Source: Ophiodon elongatus (lineage: Eukaryota > Chordata > Actinopteri > Perciformes > Hexagrammidae). From it: a stretch of DNA of 64,000 nt. This document shows positions 1-14,100 of this stretch, one piece after another; position 1 is the first letter of the stretch; each line of letters begins with the position of its first letter. Position numbers and translations under genes: made by a program. The notes below the pieces were generated by a model that had not been told where the DNA came from, searched no databases, and saw only the letters and a list, made by a program, of their open reading frames with translations. The stretch spans positions 6,199,001 through 6,263,000 of the forward strand of contig JACSYO010002159.1 in assembly GCA_016806645.1 (NCBI GenBank). Direction: 5' to 3'.

Positions 1-779
1 TTGTAGGCAACATACTTCCTGACCAGAGCTGAGTGAATAACAGGAAAAGACAACAAAATATCCAGGGCCATTTGTTTGTGCATTCATTGTGTGTTGCAAG
101 CAAAACCCCAGTTCCTCCTCGTGCTACATGTCTCTCGGTTATACCAGGACTTTGACTTCACAGGCCTGTGTGCGTGTGTGTGCGCGCGTGCGAAGGAGAG
201 AAAGTCAATAGTCTGGCTATTCCTGGGCCATTTGGGGCTGATGTAATAAGAGTAATTACATTAATAAATCAACCAGACCTGAAATAATAATTTATTTATC
301 TTTCAAGTCATTAATCAAAGAAAAAGGCCACACATTTGCTGGCTTCAGCCGCTCAAATGTGAGAATTTTCTCCTTTTGTTGTTTTAGTTTTAATCTTTTC
401 GCATTGACCATCTTAAGGTCAAATATTTTACGTAAGTAAAAATAACCATACCACAGTGTAGAAATACTCTATTACAAGTGACAGCCCTGTATACAATTGT
501 AAGTACAAAAGTATTGGCAACAAAATATACTTCAAGCAGCTAAACTAAAAGTACTCGTGCTGAATGGCGTTATGCAATATATGATTTGTTAATAATCAAC
601 CCATTAATGTAACCATCATCCTGTATTTGTTGATTTATATTTAGCATTATTAATCTGAACCTGCAAAGTCACTAAAGTTATGTGTGTGTCTGTCTGTCAT
701 ACGCAGGATTATGAACAAGTAACGTTATAACATGTGGAGTGTGAGTAGAAAACAAAATGTTACCGTTATAAACATATTG
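1..779. other. Upstream non-coding region with a teleost dispersed-repeat fragment
   Basis: AT-rich sequence with no open frame I can support. From about 415 to 560 the text has spaced phrases (AAATACTC, AAGTACAAAAGTA, AAAAGTACTC) like a common teleost dispersed repeat built around AAGTACTT/GTACTTGAGTA motifs. Similar phrases recur near 13240-13350 and 62600-62900. The family name cannot be settled by eye. Confidence 0.4.
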
Positions 780-1115
780 GCAACATTTAGTTAAATGTGT
801 TTAAGTGTGTGGGCTCAGGTCGGCTCTCTAACAGTCGTTGATCCGGTCCTCGCCGTCCGTGTCTTGTCGCGTGCTCGGAGGGAGGGAGGGAGGGCGCGTG
901 GGCGGCGACAAGCGGTGCGTGATTCACAACCCGTATTTGTTCCTACTACTTCGAGCGCCATCTTGTTTGTAACTCTTCTACGTAAGTGGTAGAGTTCCTA
1001 CCGAGGGGGTATCCGATTACCCGTTTCTCTTCTCCAGGTCGGTCTGAACCTCTGCCCGTCACATCGCCTCTGTCCCCGTCGAGACGACCCGCTCCGTCTT
1101 CCTACCTGGACAGAA
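780..1115 (+). promoter_or_regulatory. mnt: mnt promoter / 5' UTR, GC-rich
   Basis: GC-rich, CpG-bearing block immediately upstream of the mnt start codon, without an obvious TATA box, as expected for a broadly expressed regulator. It contains four GGG runs with one-base loops (880-894), a canonical G-quadruplex pattern. A strong donor-like GTAAGT at 982 and an acceptor-like CTTCTCCAG ending at 1037 would define a 56-base 5' UTR intron. That is shorter than normal vertebrate introns, so I do not call it. The transcription start cannot be fixed from sequence alone. Confidence 0.55.
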
Positions 1116-1188
1116 ATGAGCATCGAAACGCTTTTGGAAGCAGCCAAGTTTCTGGAATTGCAAGCCCAGCAACAACAGAAAGCACGTG
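1116..1188 (+). CDS. mnt: mnt coding exon 1 (SID)
   Basis: Encodes 24 residues plus one base. The sequence MSIETLLEAAKFLELQAQQQ is the amphipathic helix that docks into the PAH2 domain of SIN3. Donor is GTAAGT at 1189, phase 1. The last six exon bases are CACGTG, an E-box, directly abutting the donor. Confidence 0.95.
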
Positions 1189-3779
1189 GTAAGTTGGGTT
1201 TTATTAAACATATATGCAACACCCGCAACTGTGGACCCGCGGGGCGGGGGGGCGGAGGGGGATACGGAACAATTCAGGGATTTTTTTCTTCCGCGGAAGG
1301 ATTTTTATTTCCCGAGTTACAGAGAAACCAACAGCTTTATAAACGTCATTCATGAACTAATTACAAAACGCACATCACCGGTTCGTTGCTTTTTAATTAA
1401 AATGACGGTATGTGTTTCATCCAGTGACACTTTAGTTTTACTTTCACATTCAGCGTGCAGACGCGGTGCAGCGTCTCGCTTCCTCCTCGGTGCACGCGGT
1501 GTCTCCACCTAACACACACACCGGGCTGCAGCTGCAGCATCACCCGGGCTCACTGCACCGGGACCTGCTGCACAGACGCGGTCGGTGCACCGGGAAAGCT
1601 GCACGGCGGCAGCGTAAAGTTCCCCGGTGCTTTCCCTTTCCGTTTTGTCGCCTCTCGGTGGACGTGTGACGGCTGCTTTCGGGCCCACGCGCTGCTTCGG
1701 AGACATTAAAAATCAAATGACCCAAACAGGCGGAGATAAAGGGCGGTGGCGCGGGGGATGCCGAGCCCGCTTTACATAATGACCTAACGTCGTCTGCCGG
1801 GGATCAAGTGACTGGCGCTCAGGCTTCCCCCCCCCCCCCTCCCCCACCCTGCACGCGCCTGTTCCCCTTTAATTATTTAATTATTCCCGCTTTTAAGCAT
1901 ATGAAGTGTTGTGCTTCTCTAACACCGTGGACATGTTTCAGTCGGATCGATTGTGTCTTGTAAAAAAAAAACAACCAAAAAACACACACACTCGCTGGCC
2001 TTTCAGTCGCTTCTGGGGCGCTTTGAGTGTCTGTCGATGACGTGTGCCAACAACCACGCCTTCGTGTGTTAGCAGCATGGGGGTGGCCCCGCCCCTTTCA
2101 CCACGTGCGTGCTTGGGCTCCCCTCCCGAAGATCGTCTGTGAAGACGATGAGTCACTACGATGTGTAGTCCGGAGAAAATCGGTGTACTTTTTTTTTTTT
2201 TTTTTTTCTGAAAACAAAATTTGCAAGAAGACAAAAATAACGGCTCAATGGCTAAAACAAGCACATGCAGTGTGTCCTAATTAAATACCAACTGCTGTAG
2301 GCTGTGTTAATGGTATACTGTTTGAACTGTTACTATACAATGAATAGCTTAGTTTTGTACTAAGAGGAAACAAACAATACACATTACTACCAATTACATT
2401 TCACAAAGAGAGACATGTTTTTCAAAGGTTTAATACCTTCTTGTTTTCTTACAGTTTTCTGTGGCTGTTTCACCAACATTCACACTGTGACATTAATGCA
2501 AGCTCTAGTCTTCAATATTGCACCCACTTAAAATTGTGTGTATCTATTATCTTCATAAATGCACATCGTACAAGACAGAACTCGTATTACAAAATATAAT
2601 GTGTTTAATTTAAAAAGTCATCTCAGTTTGTGAGTAACTTGATTGATGGAGAGCTGAGATGATTTAAATCCAACATAACTGTGCCAGTGAAGCGTATCCT
2701 TCAACCTCCTTACTGTATTACTGCACATGTAGAGCAGAGTAACCAGTAAGCCCCTTTTACACACGTCTTACATGTCTCTCAATCGGCCTACCTGAGCATT
2801 GGTAACATTTCTATCATGTGTTACTGCCTGAAATTTGAAGCTTGTGAACCAATTATTAGGAGGTGTAGCTGTAAATACTGCACATAGACCATGACAAATT
2901 TTTCATGACAGGTTTGTTTTTGTTTTTTTTAAAGCTGCACGAGCTAAGCTGCTTTTGTATCAGGCTTGAAAAAATGTTTCAACACAGATTTTCCCTCCAC
3001 GCTAAAGACAAAATAACGCAACAGCGTAGGCACGTTGCAGTAAACAAGCTCACCGTGTACTTAAAACGGTGTATAAATACATTAAGGAGACGTGTGTGTG
3101 AGAAAGACAAAGTGCTATTCCTTTAGCAAGCAAGACTTATTAAAAAAAGCCTGCAGTTGTCCACCTTTTTTTATTATTATGGAGATATTTGTGGTCTTCA
3201 GAAAGGCTCAGAGTGAGAGCTCCTGCTTCCTGCCTCTCCCAGCTCCTCCCGCCATGCTGCATTGGGAGAGCAGAGTCCTCCCCCCTCTCTGCTACTGTAG
3301 AGCAGGTCACTGTGTGGAGAAAAGTAGGCCAGTGTTTCTCTATGTGCTGCAGTTATATAATGTCTATAGAAAATCCTCTTGTTTTTCTAAGTGCTTCATA
3401 CATTTTCTCTCAGAAAAGGCATTTCTAGTGTGTCTGCGCCACAATCTAAATGATCAATCTCTCATAACAGGACATTCAACGCCTTATGAAAGCTGTCTAG
3501 CACAGTAACCAGAACATCTTGTTCTTTTCTACTTTATTCTACTTCGAAGAAAACAGTTTTCAGGGTAACGTAACGTATATATGCAGCAGATGGTGACACT
3601 TGAGTATGAGGCCGTTAAATTGTTCTCGAGAGCTTTTGAGACCTGGCAATGTCTCCTTTCTCTTTCACTGGATCTTTCTTTTTTGTTTTTTTTACAACGG
3701 TGGATGCAAAAAAAGAAGAAAGCTGTATCACTGTCTTTGCAAATATTTTAGTATGGACCAAAAAAAAAAAAAAAAGATT

Positions 3780-3823
<44 letters not shown>

Positions 3824-6800
3824 TTTAGATTGAATCTAATTAGCTTTTTTCTTTAGTAATCGTTGAGCCAAGCCTCAGGGAAAGTTTTTTTTTGTCAAAG
3901 CAGAGCTATAATGTCCCTGAACTTTAAACTCTTAATTGCTTGACAAATACAATTCTGACATATTGTAATCTGTGGTCTACTCACTATACACAGGGGAACA
4001 TGTAAAAACAAACAAACAGTTCACCCTAACCCAAAATGACTAACACTAATTACGAAAAAGGTAACTGAAGGTTATAATCAGTGTGTTTGGTGCTGCAGTG
4101 ACCGTAGTCCATTTCATAATTATTTCAATGACTACTACTTGTATTTGACATCTCAACACTGAACATCACAGCCAGCTGCCATAGCAACTAGACCGCCTCT
4201 TTCTCCTGCATCCATACATTATGGAGAGGGTGTCTTGAATATGATTGGATCAAACAAAAGGCTGAGAAAGATATTTTATTCCAACTCCTCTTTTATTGTC
4301 AAAATACTGCAATATAGCACACATTTTCAAGCATCTCACGTTTTATGAAGCAAGTCCTGTCGTTTGTCCCATTTATGCAACGTCAAATCCGTCAATTATT
4401 ATTTGTTAAATATTTGATGTTTTCTTCAAAGATGTCTTCAGTCAGCAAAATAGATTTTTTCACATAAATTTATGATTACTAGCATTGGATGTTTCAGAAG
4501 TGATCTCCAGTAACAGTTCACCTCCCACGTAGCTTTTTTTTCCCTCTCACAACATACAGCATGTTATGTCCTTGACGTAGGTGACGTGGTGCGGTTCCCT
4601 CTGTGTGGGGCTTTGTTATTTAGAGATGTGGATCAGACGTGCACCGAGCTCCCCAACTAGACTTGGTCAGTGGACTGTGACTGGCATTACATTACAGCAA
4701 GATGTTCCTCCAATAGAGCAACGAGCTTCCATCAGGGGATGCTTGAAGCTTGACAGGGTTTTGTAAATACACATACATATTTTGGGGCGCCAAAAAAGAA
4801 AAAAAAAGGCACAACAAAAATTATTTAAAATCTAAACATTTAGCCTTAAACAAAGAAGCACAGACAGTTTTGTTTCACAGCAGTAACGTTGACTAAATGA
4901 TTTCATAAAGACAAAAATCTTACAGCGACATCAGTGAGTGCTCCAAGTCACATCTGGACAAAAGGCTTGCTGCTTGTTCGACATACTGAGGTCCCACAGT
5001 TCTCCCATTACTCCTGTTGATGCCTCTTGTTTCCTCAGTCTTTCGGTTCGGCAGCTTATGAAGACTTTAGTTAGGTTTTGTTTTACCCTGTTAGTCGTGC
5101 GTCCCACCACACGGCAGCTTCGAGGCGTTTTTCTCTTGTTGGTGGAAACTCCACACGATACAAAGTCAACGCAGACCGATGGATTGTTTTCACCTCCGAT
5201 GTGATGAGTTTGCCTCGTTTCTTCCACAGAGGATGAACTCAAGGAAAAGCAACGTCTGGAGCAGCTGGCAGAGCAGAGGCACTCTGATGTGAACTATAAC
5301 TCAACGATCCACATCAACAATGTTTCTAAAGCGGAGGAGTGCCGCCCGTTGCCCGTCCCACCCTCTCTGCCTCCCCCCTCCATGCCCATCACTGTCATCC
5401 CCATCCCCGTGGTCACCCCCAACCCGACAGGCTCCCCCACTCTGCCTATCGCCACGCTCTCCCCTCCTGCTGCCGCCATTCTGCCTCGCGCTCCACAACC
5501 CAAACCCGACCACCCAACCTCTGTGCTGACCGCCAACCACAAGCAGCTGATACAGAACCACCATCACCACCAACAGCTCATCGCCCAAACTAACAATACT
5601 AAACTCCAGCAGCAGACACACCCGCAGCTGGTTCAACGCTACCCTGGCTCCATCGTCTCGGCCCCCCAGCAACACGCCTTACTCCCTCAGCCGGGCCCCG
5701 TCGTCCAGCCGCCTCCTCTACAGAACGGCCCCATCAGCCGGGGCAGTCCTCCCGATGACGGCCGCCAGCTGGACAAGAAGAGGCCTGGAGGGTACGTCTA
5801 TATACTTGTTTACATTGTAGCTTTAATAGGACTACAACTGAGTATTGTTTTTAATTGATACGTTCATTTTTGTCTATCAATATATCGGTGTATAAGATTT
5901 AAGAAGTATACAAGTACATTTGACCTGTAGCCTCCTAAAACCACTCAAAGCATTCGCCCTGTAATGATCTGAAATGGAGAAAAACAAGCAGAATGTAGCA
6001 TTTGTGAGGCTGTTACATTATGGGCATTTATTGATCTTTTGTTACATTGTAACTAAACTACCTGCTAGCAAAAAAAAAAACAAGAAAACTCTTCTTTGGT
6101 TGATTTAGATTATTCTTGTCACATTGCCCTTTTAAACACCAAATTCTTACTGTGCTCTCATCTGTGCTCTTACAGGGCAGGCACAAGAGAAGTGCATAAC
6201 AAGCTTGAGAAAAACAGGTGGGTTCAACCTGTCTACCATAGGGCCTCCTAAAAGAGAGCGCAATCTGAGGTTATTTGTATTGTTACATTTTAATAATATT
6301 GTACTAGTTACATAGTGTGTTGTCTCTGAAACTGGCTGGTGCCTTTGTTTATTTGTAGCAGTATAATTTCAATGCTGAGCTTGATCTTTTTTTTTAGTTA
6401 AGAACACCAATTGCAAATATATTGTTGTGGTAATCATATGCTAATAACATAAAGCCAAGTGTGGCTCAACCATTTCCCGCTGTTTCAAATCTCCTCCCTT
6501 TGTTTTGTGTCTGTCAGACGAGCACATTTGAAGGAGTGCTTTGAGACGCTGAAGAAGAACATCCCCAACATAGACGAGAAGAAGACCTCCAATCTGAGTG
6601 TGCTGAGAAGTGCGCTGAGATACATTCAGGTAAGACGAGTCTAGTTTGCTAACACAGAGTGGTGGTTGTACCTTCGGCACAGGCCTATAGCTAAAAGACT
6701 GACTGACCCTATACGTACCCTGAAAGCTTAGACCCGTGTACTGCATTCATCCAATACATCAGATCGGCTTGCATGCAAATCGTCAAGGCCGAGCCTCATT

Positions 6801-8098
6801 TTGGGGGATTGAAAACCTAAGATCCTAGAGATATCGAAGGGTTGGATGTAAATATCCAAACTACTAATCTACAACTGTTCGCTCCACAGGCTGATGCGTA
6901 GAAGGAGATTCTGCTATACTCTATTTATGTGCCTCAAATCTCAGTGTGAAAGCCTCAGTTAACCCGCTACACAACAGCTTCTTTTCTTCTTCTCCTGCTA
7001 CCCTCCATCTGCGACGGAGAGTTTCTTTCTCCAAAAAGGTAGCGCAGCCATGGCGATGGCGCAAATCTTGTCTTGGTTATAGCTTTCCTTGAAGCGTGAC
7101 GTGGACATGGCACTGGATCAAATCGGAGATCGCCGTTTTTGGAGTTATGGTGGTGCGACCAACGACACAGCAACTGTTCGGCACGGCGTTATTCATTTGA
7201 ATGGTTGTATTCCCCCTAAAGGGGGCGTGGCGATGAGCGCCTCCACTGGATGACATATTGCCGGTCTGACGTGTGTTTGTGAGTCTTGCCAAGACTTGTT
7301 TCTACAAGTTTATTTGCATTTACGATGACTCCTGAAACAGGGAGCGTCTATTATCTTGAAGCCACATTGCAAATGAGCTCGAGTCTCGTCTCCAAGAGGA
7401 GGGGCATTTGTTACATTAGGGAAAAGGCTCCTTTTGTAGTATAAGCATGATCGCAACTGTAATTTTTAGGGTTTGCTTAATTGTTTCTGAATTTGACGAG
7501 ATAGTGATGTATGGGTGTATTTTATTCCACCAAACTGTGGTCATTTACATTATATTATGTGGGTCATGCTTCCACAAAAACAGTCCTCGTAGTGTTAAAG
7601 TGATTTTTCAGGGATGAACTTGATTTGAAAGCACACAGAGTACAAGATGAGTGATGTTGGGTTGACTAATCTTAAATCTAGTCTTTGTCTCTCCCAAATA
7701 AACATTTACTACCAATAGTCTGACCAAAGAAAATTGAAATCCTCCTTCTTGCCACAACATTGTTCCTTATTTATTACTTGTGGTGATTTCCGTCATATTC
7801 TTCTTTTTTCTTGCATTTCCTGCCGTTTGTATTTCCATGTTTAGCTCCTTCTATAATGTGGACTCTCAAACTCGTCCTCATTTATACCATTTTTTAAGCA
7901 ACACTGTATCTGATAATAATAATTTGTGCCATTTCTACAAATGAATGACTCACGATGTGTTTGTCTGACTCTCACTGAGTATCCTGGTTGTAAACAGCTG
8001 GTGCAAAGGTCCACCATCGGCCTAGTTTACCTCTTTCAGACTGACTGCTGTTGAGTGTGTCATAGTGTTAGCTGTGGATCATTTGTCTCCTTCTCCTG

Positions 8099-8148
<50 letters not shown>

Positions 8149-11100
8149 CTGTAGGGTGGCAGTTTTAAATCTGAGACACAAGTTTACCCAAGTGTTGTAA
8201 TTTAGGAATGGTTGTCATATTTTGTGTATATGTGTTTGTAATTGTTAAAATCACATTGTCCTGGTGCACAGTGGTTATTAAAATTGCACGGAAGCTAATA
8301 GAACTGTTCTTAATACCAGCAGCGGCACATATCATGGCCAAATGTGGTCCTGGAGACGCCTACTGTTGTGGGAACTACCACCGAACCGGTTTTGAGTACT
8401 TTGACAGGTCTTTTATCTTTCTATCTGTCACAATCGTGCCAGATGCAGTCATGAAACTTTAGGTGTGTTGTTGTAATGTTGAAAGACGGGTCACGGCTGG
8501 TGCGATCCCATCGCAATATGGTCTCTGGTTGTATTTACATTTGTCCTGTGATGATGTTTGGCTTACAGAATAATTAAGTCCATATTTGGTTATGCTCAGT
8601 AGAAATAAGCTATTTGGTAGTCCTTAATAGTCCTGCTCGGTCATGAGCTTTTAAGGCCTCTCTGAAAGAACCAACCCTGTACATATTTCCTCTTATTATA
8701 TAACTGTTTACTGATGCACATTTTGCAGAGAGCAGTGTGCTGCTGATTTGATGCTCTAAGGAGCAGCAGTCTGGTTATTCCTCTCTGCGCATGGATACTG
8801 AGAGAAAGTAGGACAGCGTGGGTGCAGAGCTCGTCACCCAATCTCCCTCCCTCTGCCCCCTCTCCGTGTGATGAAGCAACACCACGTTAAAAGTGTTGTG
8901 TTCGTGTTCGACTGGCAGAATGACCTGCCTCTCGTTTCCTCCTATCAACGGCGGAGCCGGACGGGGGACATGTTTAAAGAAAAAGGGAAGGAAATATCCG
9001 TTTCCAGCCCCGCCGCGTCTACCTCGACATTCATCAACGCATCCCGACGAAACATATTCTGATGAGCTCGTGAGCGGTCTCCCCAGAGGGGTAGAGTAAA
9101 AGAAGGGAACGTGCGGTGATAGGAAGCCAAAACGAAACACGTGTGCACGCTGTCATCTTGACATGGGTGATGCAGACGTGTGTCCTGCCTGCATACACCT
9201 CCTCCTCCCCGCCCGCCCCCGTCCATGCTCGCCTCTGATTTGCCAGCAGAGCAGCAGCCTGTACACAAAAACACTGAGTTCAAGTGAGGCTTTGGGCTCG
9301 GCATCACGTTTGATTTATCTGGCCTGTTATCTCTAAGCGTCAACTTGGAAAACATGTGCAATCATGGAAGTACTATCAGCCCTCCACGGAAAAGTCGCTG
9401 GCTTTGCCGGTGGCTACGTGATTCAAGTTTCACTTCGTCATTTCATTTGAAGTCCAAATGACTCAGCAACTAATTAACCAGACATGCGAATAGGTTTTGC
9501 TTTTTCGAATTTGTTGTTTTGGTGTTAACAGCGCTGAACATGGGAGTTTGGGTTTTTGCGTTAGATGTATGACATCTTGTTCCTAAAGACTTTCCCCCTG
9601 AGGCTGTAGTGGTGCTGCGAAAGCCTCGGCTGTAAAATAAGCCTTGATGCATAAGAGCTCCTCCCCTCTACTCCCCCTCCCCTCCTCCCTACATCCTGCC
9701 TGTCTGAGCTTTTAAGGCCACATGAGCAGCAAGCACATGGCTAGCCTGAGCTGCGTGACGTCACCCCCCGTGCTCCGTGCTGGGCCCCCGCCCAGCACTG
9801 CAACAGGCAGGACTTGCCGTACCACTCGGCTTAGCTGCCAGCAGAAGGGAGGGAACATGGAGCGGTAAACATAAGGCTCGGTTTACTCCGCTCGCGCTTC
9901 ATTTCCCCCTCATCGCTGACTAAACTTGTTCCTCCACTGCTTATCCCAGAATGCCAGTTTGAAACGTGTCGTGCCATCTGGTGGGGAACATCTTAATGTA
10001 GAGGGGGTTGAGGGTGGATAGGTGTTTTTAAAATGTTGCGAGTAAATTACATTTAATTGTGCACGTAATGGCATATTTCCTGAGGAGCCTTGCCCTAAAA
10101 CAAAGCCCCGCTTTGACATTTATTATTCATTCAGCCTGTAACATTAAAAATAATCATTCCATGACAGTCAAGGCCACTGCTCTTTAATATTTCAAGGTTT
10201 TTAAAGGTCTCAGCTTAGTCTTTGTGAAAGTCTCAGTAAAACTCAGTTTCTTCTTAAGACTACAGTCAAATCCAACAGCTGTTACCGTTGCTGTGGTACA
10301 TAAGCATGTGTAGTATTTATCTCTTGGAATACTATGATTTTCTGGGGAAAGAAGGAAAATCTCTTTATCAGCAGGGTTGTCTTCTGACCAGTTGTTTTTC
10401 TGCGATAAGAGCAGCTATGTGACAAGTGGAGTGCACATTTGGCGTCTCACAGTACTCTTTCACTGCACCGTAACGTGGTCTGGACTATCGACCGGTCCTT
10501 GGCCACGATGAGGTAATTAGGTCAGCTATGACCAGCACAAACTTGCAGTGGTGTGCAAAAGTAGTTTTTTTTTTTTTTTTTTTTTTTTCACAAACAAGCC
10601 TGTTATTGTTGAACTCAGGCACCATGTGAAGTTCTCTGCTGCAGCTTGAAGGCACAGTGAGACAAGGGTTTATGGTTACCACACTGTCACAAGACCTGTG
10701 CAGAAGCCCGATCAGTCATCCAGGCTGTGCAGCATGTCTGCAACGTGGCCTCTCGCGCTCCTGGCCCTTTAAGAAAAACCAGCCCTGTGCCGTCTGCTGC
10801 AAAAGTGAGTCAGTGAGTACAGCTTGCATTGCTCTCTTTCAATCCCCCGCTATCTGCCGCCCTCCCTCTTCCGTTCTCTGTGGGGCCATGTGCTCAGCAC
10901 TCGCATTGCTTGTGACAGCGCTTGAGCAGTGTTTACCTTCCCCACACACACACACGTATACTGCAGCCTGCGCTGATCGAGATGTTTAGATGAGGTTGAG
11001 CCTCGTCTCTGTTGAAGGAGGAGTTTCGGAGGCTCATGTGTGAAGAGACGAAAGGTACCCGGCACCTTGTGCCCCACCGACCTGGTGACGTGATCACCAG

Positions 11101-14100
11101 GGAGATGTGGGCGCGTGGGATCCATCTGTGACGGACTTGGTTGTCGGGTTTACATAGTAAAACTCAGACTAGCTGCTTCCCGAGAGCCGAGCGCAGCGCT
11201 CTGTCCACCATCGGCACTGTAACAGGGAGAGTTCAGTGGGTCTCGGTGTTTGTGGAGCGGTTTTCTCCATGAGTCATAGTTTGTGGCATGCACAGTTGTG
11301 GCGCCGCTCACATAAAGCCGCCTGCTTGTACATGAGTGTAAAAGGAAGTCTGCCAGCCCTCGGTCCACGTGACACACATTTTGTACGCTCTTTATACCAT
11401 TTCATTTTGCCCTGCTGACAACATTTTTTAGACCGATGCGTTGTTTGAGAAAATCTGTTCTCCATGCATGTGACTCATCTTTTCCCTTATTACACCCAGC
11501 TGTGAAACATCTTTACACGCAGAAACCCTTTTAGGAGAAAACTAAACGGCACCTGAAGGTGTGTGCGTGTTCTTTCAGGTTACCGAGGAAACATTGTGAG
11601 GTTTTCCTCTGTTTCCATGACAACCAAAGATGGGGGCATTTCAGTACATCGTTTGTTGAGACTGAGGATACTGTTAATGTGTTCTGACTGAAGTGCTGAT
11701 GTCATCAGCTCGTCTTGACAGAGACATGCTGTCGAAGGCTGGTCTTGAGATACACATCTGTGTCCTTATGTGCAAATCGGTATTCAGTGGAGCATCTCAT
11801 TTGTCCTGCTCGCCATGCTTCACTTATAATACATTAACTTTGTTTGAATATCAGTGTGTGTGACTATGACTTGAAATGCTTGCATTCTTGGGGCTTTCAG
11901 GAAGCACCTGACCACTTTCATAAGTAAGGAGATACATAGACAACAGTTTCCTCCTTGTTTGTCTCTAACAGTAATAAGTGAAGACAATTTTGATTATAAA
12001 TTTGGTGTTGGTTCATATTTATAAAACCAGTATTTGAAGCAGAGCTAGACTGATAAGTCGGCCGTGCTGATATTATTTTATTGCAGATATATCGAGTTGG
12101 TTTTTCAACAGTAAAATGTCCCTCTCAGTATATGTATCGTATTGGCCTATAATGAATGGAAATCTTCACCGTTACAACCAAAATAAATGTCTCATTTATG
12201 GGGATTTAATTGGGCTCAATTAAGGTCTTCTCATGGCGGGCTTTTGCCAAACAAATATGTGAACCGGACTTCCTCTGAGTTTATGTTTGTGTGACTGAAA
12301 ACAACCCCAGTGGGATGCAGTCCAAGCACAGACCGCTTGGCCCGTGCATTTTTAATCCTGGATAAGGACTAAAGACAGGTGCTGAATTACACAAGGCCTT
12401 ACTGTGGTGCCCCTTTCATTCATGTACACACGCTGTATATTGTACTGTACAGACCACGCCGAAAGAAACCTTTCTATATTTAGCCAAGCACAACACATAC
12501 ACCCTTTCCTCAATCCAGTACTCATACACAAGATGACTTGCACATGTACTATACACTATATACTATAAACCCTAAACCCTTTGGGGGAAATGGCTTTATG
12601 ATCCTGTGTCATCAGGTCACTGGTAACAGATTTCACAGAGTGTCATTTTCCTGAGCCTCTCCACGGAGGCCGGAGTCTGTGTCGGATACTTTGACCGTGT
12701 TGAGCTTGACATGTAATAAATTATATGAAGTGTTCAATTTCAAAACACCAATCCCCTAACAGCGTAACTCTATCCTCCTGTCTGTGTAACCTGAGCCAGC
12801 AGTTATTCAGTTGGGAATTAGCCTAGTTAAGGTTGTTGCTTAACATTTCTTTGTTGATTTGCATGTGAAGTTCGATTATAGTTTTAAAGAAGTCCAGCAA
12901 ATTTTGTGTCAGCTGATGGGTTAAAGAAATTTGGTTCGCAGAGAGCCACTTCCTGGAAGCACCTACAACTTTCCGTACTCGTCTCCACTCCCGCCTTCTT
13001 CCCTCCTCCACCTCCTCCACCTCCTCCTGCCCTTTTGCTTCTGTAGCACGGTTATTTTGCTCCCTGCACACAGGCTCCAGTCACAGGTTTTTATTTCTTG
13101 GACCCGATAATTCCGTATTAATGAGCTATAAAGACGGCATGAGCATTAATAGTTTTCTATTTAGTTTTATTGGTGTGAGTTGTTTCACACCAGTAAAACC
13201 ACTAAACGGTCTCCCTGAGTTGAATGTAACAGTAACTAAACTGTCATATGTTGTAGAGTACAATACTTCCCCCTGAAATTTTATTAAATTTATAAAGTAC
13301 TATAAAATGGAAATACTCAAGACAAGTACTTCAAAAGTAGTATTCCACAGTTTTATGCAAAACCATCAACTAAGGTGTCAAATATTAACATGGAGTTAAA
13401 TCAAAACCTCTCTGACACAAAGTGTCAACAAAAGCAAAGCTTTACAAAGACTGGATTTATTTTGGTGCTGTTGTATGGGATTATCGCATTATGGATCTGT
13501 ACTTGTAAGCCTAATAAACTGGTTACAAGTTGTACGTGTACTGGCAGCTCAAACCATCATGAAGTCACCCACATCATTTCACAACCTAGTGGTTTAAAGT
13601 TTTACCATCTTCTGCTTTCTCTTTCAGACATTGAAGCGGAAAGAGAAGGAGTACGAGCACGACATGGAGCGACTGGCCAGAGAGAAGATCGCCACCCAGC
13701 AGCGATTAGCGGAGCTGAAGAACGAGCTGAGCCAGTGGATGGACGTGATTGAAATCGACCGTGTCCTCCGACAGACGGTACAGCCGGAGGAGGACCAGGC
13801 TTCCACCTCAACCGCCTCAGGTAGACTGACGGTCAGGGTCGGATTACTGGGGGCTTAAAGGCATGCCCCTGTGTAAATATTAAGAGTATATTTTAGGTGA
13901 TGTTAATCCTATGAATTTGTAACCGTTCTGACCTGAAGAATGACCCGACAACTACACTACCAAACCACCTGCTTTTTTTTTTCTTCTTTTTTTTTTTTTT
14001 TTTTTAAATGTAGGCATTAGTTTAATGAAATTAATTGCATAAATCACATTGCGTCCGATAATACTGAGTTAATTATTTCATCTGTTGGTGTGGCAGAAGG

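Larger units (their letters stand above)
6630..13627 (+). other. mnt: mnt intron 4 (7.0 kb)
   Basis: Large intron inside the bHLHZ module. It holds a (TAGA) tetranucleotide tract (about 8100-8146), GC-rich islands near 6980-7270 and 8820-9870, a consensus CRE with a perfect GC hairpin (9756-9798), E-boxes at 9138-9143 and 11366-11371, a T-run at about 10565-10588, and two probable dispersed teleost repeats (about 12040-12180 and 13230-13370). No coding exon is recognisable between exons 4 and 5. Confidence 0.8.

Noticed and set aside
982..1037. 56-base intron in the mnt 5' UTR
   Set aside because: Good splice-site text but below the usual minimum intron length in vertebrates.
5792..5858. Read-through extension of mnt exon 2
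   Set aside because: The frame runs only 22 codons past a clean GTACGT donor, has hydrophobic low-information content, and the next exons complete the bHLH exactly.
8208..8462. Plus-strand 84-codon frame in mnt intron 4
   Set aside because: No homology, no splice sites, composition like its AT-rich surroundings.
9857..9870. ATGGAGCG followed by a donor-like GTAAAC in mnt intron 4
   Set aside because: Would be phase 2 while mnt exon 5 needs phase 0, so it cannot be a coding first exon for MNT. An untranslated exon remains possible.
12567..12580. AAACCCTAAACCCT, resembling plant-type telomere repeat
   Set aside because: Only two units in the middle of an intron of a vertebrate gene; chance.
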